41,485 nt of DNA from contig JAUCBJ010004025.1 in assembly GCA_032718475.1 (NCBI GenBank), positions 1 to 41,485 on the forward strand. Reading direction: 5' to 3'. The stretch's first letter is position 1, and the number at the start of each line of letters is the position of its first letter. Positions 1 through 10,600 of this stretch are shown here, in pieces. The notes beneath the pieces were generated by a model, which saw only the letters and a list, made by a program, of their open reading frames with translations, ran no database searches and had not been told where the DNA came from. The translations under genes and the position numbers were made by a program. Origin of the DNA: Nemertoderma westbladi. Lineage: Eukaryota; Xenacoelomorpha; Nemertodermatida; Nemertodermatidae.

Positions 1-3000
1 GGTGTCTCTCTAACCGTCTCGGTGTCTCTCTAACCGTATCGGTGTCTCTCTAACCGTCTCGGTGTCTCTCTAACCGTCTCGGTGTCTTTCTAACCGTCTC
101 GGTGTCTCTCGAACCGTCTCGGTGTCTCTCTAACCGTCTCGGTGTCTCTCGAACCGTCTCGGTGTCTCTCTAACCGTTTCGGTGTCTATCTAACCATCTC
201 GGTGTCTCTCTAACCGTCTCGGTGTCTCTCTAACCATCTCTGTGTCTATCTGACCATCTCGGTGTCTATCTAACCATCTCGGTGTCTCTCTAACCATATC
301 GGTGCCTCTCTAACCGTATCGGTGTCTCTCTAACCATCTCGGTGTCTATCTAACCATCTCGGTGTCTTTCTAACCATCTCTGTGTCTCTCTAACTATATC
401 GGTGTCTCTCTAACCGTCTCGGTGTCTCTCCAACCGTCTCGGTGTCTCTCTAACCGTATCGGTGTCTCTCTAACCGTCTCGGTGTCTCTCTAACCGTCTC
501 GGTGTCTCTCTAACCATCTCGGTGTCTATCTAACCATCTCGGTGTCGTTCTAACCATCTCTGTGTCTCTCTAACCATATCGGTGTCTCTCTAACCGTATC
601 GGTGACTCTCTAACCGTCTCGTCGGTGTCTTTCTAACCGTCTCGGTGTCTCTCGAACCGTCTCGGTGTCTCTCTAACCGTCTCGGTGTCTCTCTAACCGT
701 CTCGGTGTCTCTCTAACCGTCTCGGTGTCTCTCTAACCATCTCGGTGTCTATCTAACCATCTCGGTGTCTTTCTAACCATCTCGGTGTATCTCTAACCAT
801 CTCGGTGTCTCTCTAACCGTCTCGGTCTCTCTCTAACCGTCTCGGTGTCTCTCTAACCGTCTCGGTGTCTCTCTAACCGTCTCGGTGTCTCTCTAACCGT
901 CTCGGTGACTCTCTAACCGTCTCGTCGGTGTCTTTCTAACCGTATCGGTGTCTCTCTAACCATCTCGGTGTCTCTCTAACCGTCTCGGTGTCTCTCTAAC
1001 CGTATCGGTGTCTTTCTAACCGTCTCGGTGTCTCTCGAACCGTCTCGGTGTCTCTCTAACCATCTCTGTGTCTCTCTAACCATCTCGGTGTCTCTCTAAC
1101 CGTCTCGGTGTCTCTCTAACCATCTCGGTGTCTCTCTAACCGTTTCGGTGTCTCTCTAACCGTCTCGGTCTCTCTCTAACCGTCTCGGTGTCTCTCTAAC
1201 CGTCTCGGTGTCTCTCTAACCGTCTCGGTGTCTCTCTAACCGCCTCGGTGTCTCTCTAACCATATCGGTGTCTCTCTAACCGTCTCGGTGTCTCTCTAAC
1301 CGTCTCGGTGTCTCTGTAACCGTCTCGGTGTCTCTCTAACCATCTCGGTGTCTCTCTAACCGTCTCGGTGTCTCTCTAACCATATCGGTGCCTCTCTAAC
1401 CGTATCGGTGTCTCTCTAACCGTCTCGGTGTCTCTCTAACCGTCTCGGTGACTCTCTAACCGTCTCGCCGGTGTCTTTCTAACCGTCTCGGTGTCTCTCG
1501 AACCGTCTCGGTGTCTCTCTAACCGTCTCGGTGTCTCTCTAACCGTCTCGGTGTCTCTCTAACCATCTCGGTGTCTCTCGAACCGTCTCTGTGTCTCTCT
1601 AACCATCTCGGTGTCTCTCTAACCGTCTCGGTATCTCTCTAACCATCTCGGTGTCTCTCTAACCATCTCTGTGTCTCTCTAACCGTCTCGGTGTCTCTCT
1701 AACCGTCTCTGTGTCTCTCTAAACATCTCTGTGTCTCTCTAACCATCTCGGTGTCTCTCTAACCGTATCGGTGTCTCTCTAACCATCTCGGTGTCTCTTT
1801 AACCGTCTCCGTGTCTCTCTAACCATCTCGGTGTCTCTCTAACCATCTCCGTGTCTCTCTAACCGTCTCGATGTCTCTCTAACCGTCTCTGTGTCTCTCT
1901 AACCATCTCTGTGTCTCTCTAACCATCTCGGTGTCTCTCTAACCGTATCGGTGTCTCTCTAACCATCTCGGTGTCTCTCTAACCGTCTCCGTGTCTCTCT
2001 AACCATCTCGGTGTCTCTCTAACCGGCTCTGTGTCTCTCTAACCGTCTCTGTGTCTCTCTAACCATCTCTGTGTCTCTCTAACCATCTCGGTGTCTTTCT
2101 AACCGTCTCGGTGTCTCTCGAACCGTCTCGGTGTCTCTCTAACCATCTCTGTGTCTCTCTAACCGCCTCGGTGTCTCTCTAACCATATCGGTGCCTCTCT
2201 AACCGTATCGGTGTCTCTCTAACCGTTTCGATGTCTCTCTAACCGTCTCGGTGTCTCTCTAACCGTTTCGGTGTCTCTCTAACCGTCTCGGTGTCTCTCT
2301 AACCGTCTCGGTGTCTCTCTAACCATCTCGGTGTCTCTCTAACCGTTTCGGTGTCTCTCTAACCCTCTCGGTCTCTCTCTAACAGTCTCGGTGTCTCTCT
2401 AACCGTCTCGGTGTCTCTCTAACCGTCTCGGTGTCTCTCTAACCGCCTCGGTGTCTCTCTAACCATATCGGTGTCTCTCTAACCGTCTCAGTGTCTCTCT
2501 AACCGTCTCGGTGTCTCTCTAACCGTCTCGGTGTCTCTCTAACCATCTCGGTGTCTCTCTAACCGTCTCGGTGTCTCTCTAACCATATCGGTGCCTCTCT
2601 AACCGTATCGGTGTCTCTCTAACCGTCTCGGTGTCTCTCTAACCGTCTCGGTGTCTCTCTAACCATATATGTGTCTCTCTAACCGTCTCGGTGTCTCTCT
2701 ATCCATCTCGGTGTCTCTCTAACCGTCTCGGTGTCTCTCTAACCGTCTCGGTGTCTCTCTAACCATATATGTGTCTCTCTAACCGTCTCGGTGTCTCTCT
2801 ATCCATCTCGGTGTCTCTCTAACCGTCTCGGTGTCTCTCTAACCGTCTCGGTGTCTCTCTAACCGTCTCGGTGTCTTTCTAACCATCTCGGTGTATCTCT
2901 AACCATCTCGGTGTCTCTCTAACCGTCTCTGTGTCTCTCTAACCGTCTTGGTGTCTCTCTAACCGTCTCGGTGTATCTCTAACCATCTCGGTGTATCTCT

Positions 3001-5418
3001 AACCGTCTCGGTCTCTCTCTAACCATCTCGGTGTCTCTCTAACCGTCTCGGTGTCTCTCTAACCGTCCCGGTGTCTCTCTAACCGTCTCGGTGTCTCTCT
3101 AACCGTCTCGGTGTCTCTCTAACCATCTCGGTGTCTCTCTAACCGCCTCGGTGTCTCTCTAACCGCCTCTGTGTCTTTCTAACCGTTTCGGTGTCTCTCT
3201 AACCGTCTCGGTGTCTCTCTAACCATATCGGTGCCTCTCTAACCGTATCGGTGTCTCTCTAACCGTCTCGGTGTCTCTCTAACCGTCTCGGTGACTCTCT
3301 AACCGTCTCGTCGGTGTTTTTCTAACCGTCTCGGTGTCTCTCGAACCGTCTCGGTGTCTCTCTAACCGTTTCGGTGTCTCTCTAACCGTCTCGGTGTCTC
3401 TCTAACCGTCTCGGTGTCTCTCTAACCATCTCGGTGTCTATCTAACCATCTCGGTGTCTTTCTAACCATCTCTGTGTCTCTCTAACCATATCGGTGTCTC
3501 TCTAACCGTCTCGGTGTCTCTCTAACCGTCTCGGTGTCTCTCTAACCGTATCGGTGTCTCTCTAACCGTCTCGGTGTCTCTCTAACCGTCTCGGTGTCTC
3601 TCTAACCATCTCGGTTTCTATCTAACCATCTCGGTGTCTTTCTAACCATCTCTGTGTCTCTCTAACCATATCGGTGTCTCTCTAACCGTATCGGTGTCTC
3701 TCTAACCGTCTCGGTGACTCTCTAACCGTCTCGTCGGTGTCTTTCTAACCGTCTCGGTGTCTCTCGAACCGTCTCGGTGTCTCTATAACCGTCTCGGTGT
3801 CTCTCTAACCGTCTCGGTGTCTCTCTAACCGTCTCGGTGTCTCTCTAACCATCTCGGTGTCTATCTAACCATCTCGGTGTCTTTCTAACCATCTCGGTGT
3901 ATCTCTAACCATCTCGGTGTCTCTCTAACCATATCGGTGTCTCTCTAACCGTCTCGGTGTCTCTCTAACCGTCTCGGTGTCTCTCTAACCGTCTCGGTGA
4001 CTCTCTAACCGTCTCGTCGGTGTCTTTCTAACCGTATCGGTGTCTCTCTAACCATCTCGGTGTCTCTCTAACCGTCTCGGTGTCTCTCTAACCATCTCGG
4101 TGCCTCTCTAACCGTATCGGTGTCTTTCTAACCGTCTCGGTGTCTCTCGAACCGTCTCGGTGTCTCTCTAACCATCTCTGTGTCTCTCTAACCATCTCGG
4201 TGTCTCTCTAACCGTCTCGGTGTCTCTCTAACCATCTCGGTGTCTCTCTAACCGTTTCGGTGTCTCTCTAACCGTCTCGGTCTCTCTCTAACCGTCTCGG
4301 TGTCTCTCTAACCGTCTCGGTGTCTCTCTAACCGTCTCGGTGTCTCTCTAACCGCCTCGGTGTCTCTCTAACCATATCGGTGTCTCTCTAACCGTCTCGG
4401 TGTTTCTCTAACCGTCTCGGTGTCTCTCTAACCGTCTCGGTGTCTCTCTAACCATCTCGGTGTCTCTCTAACCGTCTCGGTGTCTCTCTAACCATATCGG
4501 TGCCTCTCTAACCGTATCGGTGTCTCTCTAACCGTCTCGGTGTCTCTCTAACCGTCTCGGTGACTCTCTAACCGTCTCGCCGGTGTCTTCCTAACCGTCT
4601 CGGTGTCTCTCGAACCGTCTCGGTGTCTCTCTAACCGTCTCGGTGTCTCTCTAACCGTATCGGTGTCTCTCTAACCACCTCGGTGTCTCTCTAACCGCCT
4701 CGGTGTCTCTCTAACCATGTCGGTGTCTCTCTAACCGTCTCGGTGTCTCTCTAACCGTCTCGGTGTCTCTCTAACCGTCTCGGTGTCTCTCTAACCATCT
4801 CGGTGTATCTCGAACCGTCTCTGTGTCTCTCTAACCATCTCGGTGTCTCTCTAACCGTCTCGGTGTCTCTCTAACCATCTCGGTATCTCTCTAACCATCT
4901 CAGTGTCTCTCTAACCGTCTCGGTGTCTCTCTAACCGTCTCTGTGTCTCTGTAACCATCTCTGTGTCTCTCTAACCATCTCGGTGTCTCTCTAACCGTAT
5001 CGGTGTCTCTCTAACCATCTCGGTGTCTCTCTAACCGTCTCCGTGTCTCTCTAACCATCTCGGTGTCTCTCTAACCATCTCCGTGTCTCTCTAACCGTCT
5101 CGATGTCTCTCTAACCGTCTCTGTGTCTCTCTAACCATCTCTGTGTCTCTCTAACCATCTCGGTGTCTCTCTAACCGTATCGGTGTCTCTCTAACCGTCT
5201 CGGCGTCTCTCTAACCGTCTCGGTGTCTCTCTAACCGTCTCGGTGTCTCTCTAACCGTTTCGGTGTCTCTCTAACCATCTCTGTGTCTATCTGACCATCT
5301 CGGTGTCTCTCTAACCGTATCGGTGTCTCTCTATCCATCTCGGTGTCTCTCTAACCGTCTCGGTGTCTCTCTAACCGTTTCGGTGTCTCTCTAACCTTCT
5401 CTGTGTCTCTCTAACCAT
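1..5418. repeat. 20-bp satellite array, about 270 copies
   Basis: The whole stretch is a head-to-tail array with consensus unit ggtgtctctctaaccgtctc. It is already running at base 1, so its left edge is outside the window; it stops at 5418, where AT-rich unique DNA begins. Units differ mainly at a few positions (ccg/cca, ctc/atc, ggt/tgt, tctctc/tctatc/tctttc). Rare units with an extra 3 bases (gtctcgtcgg or gtctcgccgg) mark a higher-order arrangement. A 20-bp period carrying TAA on one strand and TAG on the other puts stops in every frame, so it is not coding. It lies about 1.9 kb upstream of the PKG start codon. Confidence 0.98.
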
Positions 5419-5439
5419 AATTTAAAAATGCTAACACAT

Positions 5440-5692
5440 GGAGGAAGCACAGGACCAGCACAATAACAACCTTAGGCAGCCTCATGAATAATATAAGCAT
5501 GGTGGGCAGCCAATGACTTTCTTAAGAAGTCTCTTAAGCAACCCTGGCCTTGAAGATGCGAATAATCTCGCGAAAGTCATGGGGGTACGGAATTGAGACG
5601 GCGCTCTTTTGAAGTTTTTTTTTCGATTGAGACGACAATTTTGTCGACAAGCCGGCACAGCATTCTTAAAAGCCATTTGTAGATTGCATGGT
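5440..5692 (+). mobile_element. 3' fragment of LINE family A
   Basis: This segment matches the 3' part of the longer LINE-A copies at 34185-35690 (+) and 7881-10175 (-). Shared blocks include aagcatggtgggca, gaataatctcgcgaaagtcatggg and gtcgacaagccggcacagcattctt. Only the 3' tail is present, as expected from a 5'-truncated insertion. It ends in a gcatggtggtg stretch that seems to have seeded the next tandem repeat. The family assignment rests on internal comparison only. Confidence 0.75.
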
Positions 5693-5806
5693 GGTGGCAC
5701 AAACTGGTGGTGGCACAAACTGGTGGTGGCATAAACTGGTGGTGGCACAAACTGGTGGTGGCACAAACTCGTGGTGGCACAAACTGGTGGTGGCACAAAC
5801 TCTTTG
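5690..5806. repeat. 16-bp minisatellite (7 copies)
   Basis: About seven copies of ggtggtggcacaaact follow directly on the 3' end of the LINE-A fragment. Copy B of the same LINE has the sequence gcatggtggtgacaaa once at the matching place (about 35330), so the array probably grew from the LINE tail. The long apparent ORFs on the minus strand (CATTSLCHHQFVPP repeats) are a by-product of the repeat. Confidence 0.9.
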
Positions 5807-6119
5807 AGCCATCATATCATCTCCGATAATAGAGATAGTTAACATATATATCTGCCATTTATAATAAATCAGAATAACTCTAGGTCTACTGCCTACTTCC
5901 CCCGTATTATTAATGACATTGTTTATTGTTTTGGTTATAAATAGTCTCCTCTGTAACCTACTGTATCCTCTCCTCCTTGAATTGGTAATGACATCGTATT
6001 TTATCTTGTTAGAAAAGCTGTAACCTGTTCCTTTCTCTAAATTGGTTATCATATAGTTTATTGTTTTGATTAGAAACCCCTGTAATGTTATAGAAGCCAT
6101 ATCTGTAACATTATATTAT
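5807..6119. other. AT-rich non-coding DNA with degenerate dispersed-repeat blocks
   Basis: I see no gene here. Blocks such as ctgtaacctgttcctttc followed by an AT-rich aaattg(g/t) stretch recur near 31125 and in the hAT-like MITE at 39155. This suggests one or more decayed mobile-element pieces rather than host function. Confidence 0.4.
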
Positions 6120-6400
6120 GTAACACCAAGGTTTACATCTCCCGTAGGTCGTGGGTTAGATTCTCACATGGGCCAGGGCAGTTTTCGTTTCGGCACGAAT
6201 GCTTTAAAGGGACCAGCCAGGGCGCATCTTTGCCTTGCATCCTTAAGTGGTAGCTAAATGAGTACTAGAGTTTCCTCTGGGGAGTAAAGTTCTGGGGGGA
6301 CCGCACTGGAAATAAGTCGTCAAACTTTGTGCGTAATCCCTGGCCTAGTGGCCGAAGAAAATTTACTTTTACTTTTACTTTACTTTATTCTTTCCTCAAC
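6120..6400 (+). mobile_element. Probable tRNA-derived SINE, 5' part decayed
   Basis: Near 6150 is gtgggttagattctcac, a degenerate Pol III box B (consensus GGTTCGANTCC). A body of about 170 bp follows that is more GC-rich than its surroundings. It then has a LINE-3'-end-like block (actggaaataagtcgtcaaactttgtgcgtaatcc) and a short-repeat tail of (actttt)n at about 6360-6385. Box B, body, LINE-like 3' end and simple-repeat tail in that order is SINE architecture. The block resembles the CR1-like 3' end at 15293-15330 (ggaaataagctgcaaagctttaggggtaatcc), so a CR1-type LINE may have mobilised it. No clear target-site duplication was found. Confidence 0.55.
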
Positions 6401-7296
6401 GGGTAACGTAATTGTTTATTGCTTTGGTTTTAAATGCCTCCAGCAAATAAACTTATAGAATATGAGATATAACACAGATTATATAAAACTGGCGGTATAT
6501 TATTATAACACAACAACACATTGTTATGTTTGTCCATTCATTAACACAACAACACATTGTTATGTTTGTTATGTTCATTAACTCAATAACACATTTATAA
6601 TACATTAGATAATATATCAGTTGAGTGACTCCAGTGCCAGTATTTAGTAGTACCGGTAGGCCTACAGGTACCAGGTTATGTAGGCGACACGAACTACAGA
6701 GCAGCAGAAAGGAAGGGCGTTTCCTAAAGTCCACTCTCTCCATTGGCTGTCCATTATTCTTCCTTTCATTTTTTTTTACCCGTTTATTATGGATGCGTTG
6801 GGCTCTCGCGTCGTTTAGTTACCAAAGTTAGAAAATGGGATTTATTTAAAAAAAATTATTTAATAGTACTTAAAATAGAAAAATTGACCCGGTTCGATTG
6901 GTAAATAAATAAAAAGTTAAACTTTTTACAGTTACCCGACTTTGTGAATGACTTATAAATTATTTTTGAAAAAAAATTTATTCTCAATTTTTAGCTCAAA
7001 TTTTAGTTTAGGATTTTTTCAAATATTTTAGGAATAAATGATTAGGAGTAACAGCGTTCTATTACCTGGGTGGGCAGATTGCCGTGAGTTTGCCGCGAGA
7101 TTGCCGTGGGTTTTGTTTTCTATTAAAGTTTCGTTTCTTCAATCTTATTAATAATCTAAATAGATAAATTTTTCTTAAAATGATTCTAATTTATATGATT
7201 CTAAATAAAGTTAAAAATCTCAGGTTGTCAAATTTGTTATATGTAAGAGAGTTTAAACTTTAAACAGATTGTTTAAAACCGATTGAATATTAGGCG
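6401..7296. other. Region upstream of the PKG coding start
   Basis: This AT-rich stretch includes a short duplicated segment around 6503-6590 (cacaacaacacattgttatgtttgt twice). The 5' UTR and promoter of the kinase gene should lie in or beyond it, but no TATA box, initiator or upstream splice acceptor can be assigned with confidence. The start-codon context at 7297 (gcgATGG, purine at -3 and G at +4) is strong. Confidence 0.4.
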
Positions 7297-7607
7297 ATGG
7301 GATTCGGCGATAAAGTTCGAGAACTCCAACTTAGATTGGAAGAAAAAACGGAAATGATCAAAGAACTAGAAGGAACTATCGATCGACAACAATGGGAACT
7401 GCAGAAAAAGGAAACCCTAATAGACAGTCTGACCAAGGAGATGGATAAACTCCGGGTTCTGTATCCATCGCTAGTTGGGGATCCGTTGCAATCAATAAAG
7501 GAGAAAGTTAAACGTCAGAGGCAGGCGATAAGTGCCGAGTCTTCAATAAACAGATCAGCTGAGGAATGCGGTAAAATAAATGTGAAAAGTCACATAAAAA
7601 ACCAAAG
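7297..7607 (+). CDS. PRKG1: PKG exon 1: leucine zipper and autoinhibitory segment
   Basis: Encodes residues 1-103 plus two bases of codon 104. Residues 5-55 form a charged coiled coil with hydrophobic heptad positions ([19 protein letters not shown], then [17 protein letters not shown]), the dimerisation zipper of PKG I. Residues 72-81 read [10 protein letters not shown], the pseudosubstrate-type autoinhibitory motif with Ala at the phospho-acceptor position; the KRQ context is closer to mammalian I-beta than I-alpha. The exon ends accaaag|gtaagt, phase 2, and its AG joins the first C of exon 2 to make a Ser codon. ATG 7297 is the first in frame and has a strong context. An alternative first exon upstream cannot be excluded. 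Confidence 0.95.
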
Positions 7608-10600
7608 GTAAGTTTCCGATAACTGGGACGCAGAACATTGTTAATTTATCGAAAGGAACTTGATGTCTGTTTTAACGGTTCATGGTTTCTAGACAGTCTG
7701 TCTGCTCTCTTGTGTCTGTCGGTTATATTTCGACAGACAGACTTAGGCATACAGACCGACACGGTGCTGTCAAATTTAAAGAACGCATTGAAAATTAAAT
7801 CAAATGAACGACCATACGAACGAAAAATGGTTTTGTGGTGGTTTTTACTTTTCTTTTAATTTGACAGACAGACCGATAAACTACTACTACTACTAGGATC
7901 GGCATGCTGCTTGCAGCTGCATTTTTAAGAATGCTGTGCCGGCTTGTCGACAAAATTGCGCCGCTACAACTCCCTATCACCCATGACATTTGCTAGATCA
8001 TCCGCATCTTCAAGGCCAGTGTCCTTTAAGATGCGACTCAAGAAAGTCATGGACTGTCCACCATGCTTATTCACTCCATGAGTCTGCCAAAGTACAAGAT
8101 TATGCACTGGCTGGTCCTCACGGCGAAAGCAATGTCCTGCAAAGCGGAGGCGATTTTGTTATAGTGTCAAGCTTGGGGGAACCAATGAGACACCTCCAAT
8201 GTTATATAGTGTCTGGTTGGAGATGTGTGCATTGTACTTGACACAATGAACCCGGCGTAGCATTCTTGTGAATGTGCCATCCAGAGATTTGGTGTCATCA
8301 GCAGTTAGAGCCCAGCGTGGACTCCCATAGAGGAGTACTGGAACTACTGCTGCTCTAAATAATCGGACCTTAAGTTTCCGATTAATTCTTGGTGACTTCC
8401 AAATCCTGAAAAGCCTATTCAAGGCTGCCCATGCCTTTCCCTTACGTATTCGAAGATCTCACCTGACTTCCGGATCCATGATCCCAGGTTCAGAAGTCGT
8501 ACACATGCTCAAGCATGCCATCCTTTGAGCTTATGCTCATCCGATCACAGACTTGCTGAAGACTTTCAAAGTTAACTGTCAAAATTGTGGTCTTTCTGGA
8601 GTTAATAAAAAGACCAACACTAGAAGCAGCATGTTCTAATGAGCCGAAGAGCCGTTGGGCTCCCTCTAGTGATTCTGAGAGTACTCCTAAGTCATCAGCA
8701 AAGTCTAGATCAGTTAGGTACTTGGCAGGATTTCCTCGACTTCTGGAGCCAGTAGGTGGAGTTATCATCACCCCATCATCATTATGATGATCTAAGGACA
8801 TGCGTAGAACATAGTCAACCACAATTATGAACAAGAATGGTGCAAGTGTGTCTCCCTGGAGGACGCTCCATAACACTTCAAATGGTTCTGTGTCACCATC
8901 AACAGTAGATACAAATGTTGTCGAACCATCGTATACTGATCTGATTGTTGCAATAATTTCATCAGGAATCCCATATAATGAAAGTATGCTGAACATACGT
9001 GAGCGAGAGACTGAATCAAAGGCCTTGAAGAAGTAAACAAAGATAACAGCCAGATGCCTGTCTTTCTTTTTTCACAACTCTTCAATTATCCTTCTCAGTG
9101 CCAAAATGGGCTCCATGGTCCCACGACCTTTACGGAACCCATTCTGATTTCCACGGAGCAGTCTCGCAATGGGATCCCTGATCGCGATTTAATAGAATTC
9201 TATTGTATAGCTTTGCAGCAATCGAGATCAATGAGATTCCCCGAAAAGAACCATAGAGTGTTAGGTTGCCCTTCTTGGGAACTGGCACCAACTTATTTGT
9301 TTTCGTTTCTTGTGGGACTCTTGTTGTTCGGTACATGTCTACTATGATGGGATAGATGAGCTTTAAACACTCAGGTATTTTAAAGACCTCAGGGGGAACA
9401 CCATCTACTCCACTGGCACGATTGGTCTTAATGCTCTTTTGCAGCAGCCTTCACTTCTGCAAAGGAGATATCGCCAATGGGAATATCTGGGAGTACAGAC
9501 TCAGACACTTTTACTTCTATAAAGTTATCAGGCAATGCCCTGTCATTATTGAGGAGCTTTTCAAAGTGGGCCTTCCAACCATGGAGGCGATCGGCTGGTG
9601 ATTCAGCCTTAACCTTGGTGGTTGGTTGGCTTTTCCGACCAGTAAGCAAGTTGATCGATTTCCATGCCTGGGATGATTGCCTGCTGTCGTCAGCATCATT
9701 GATGGCATCAACCTGTTGGTTTATTAGCTCCTGTAGATTAACAGAGTACTCCTGTTCAGGGACCTAGATGCAGCCTTAACTGCATTCTTGGCCGCTGTAG
9801 TCTGTTTGAGTCGGGACTCTTTCTGCGCCTTATAGAGGTCATTTCGGCACTTCTGAATTTTGTTGTCAGTCCAGGGGGCCCTTTTCCTGTTTCGAGAGTA
9901 TACAGGAACTGTTTCTGCAGCTGCTAACTTAACTGCTTCTGTGAAGGCAGTATAGCGCTCACAGTGATCTGCCGCCTCAGAGGCAAGAACCTCATAACTG
10001 TTGCTCAGCTGTAGTGTGAAGCTGGATCTCACAGCTGCTGTTGCTACAGAGAGGACCAGTCATGCCGCGGCAAGACAGATTTCGTTGTTCTGCTAGCACG
10101 CAGACTAAGTCTTACTTTGGCCACAATAAGGCGGTGATCACTGGAGAAGGGTTGAAGTGTAAATGCATTAATGTAAATGCAACTCAGCAACGACATATAA
10201 CATATATAACATATAACGTTATACACATATAACGACAACGACATACGACATATTGCGCTGCACTTATTTACCGTACATGTATTTTACGAAATGCTTACTG
10301 AGACTGCTTACTGAGACTGCTTACTGAAACTGCTTACTGAGACTGCTTACTGAGACTGCTTACTGAGACTGCTTACTGAGACTGCTTACTGAGACTGCTT
10401 ACTGAGACTGCTTACTGAGACTGCTTACAGAGACTGCTTACTGAGACTGCTTACTGAGACTGCTTACTGAGACTGCTTGCTGAGACCGCTGGTAGTATCA
10501 GGTGTGCCAAGGTGTGGCGGGATCCGTGTTGGCCTCTGGATCCCGACCGTTCGACTTTGTGAGGTGGTCGCTTTCGCGCTACGGCCTGGTTGCTACTTTG

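Noticed and set aside
1-5418. Possible telomeric or CRISPR-like array
   Set aside because: Units contain CTAACC once, but the 20-bp sequence is not a telomere repeat, and there are no unique spacers, so it is neither telomere nor CRISPR.
5482-6100. Minus-strand open frames rich in CHHQFVPPPVCATTS
   Set aside because: They are translations of the 16-bp ggtggtggcacaaact repeat and adjoining LINE tail; no gene structure supports them.
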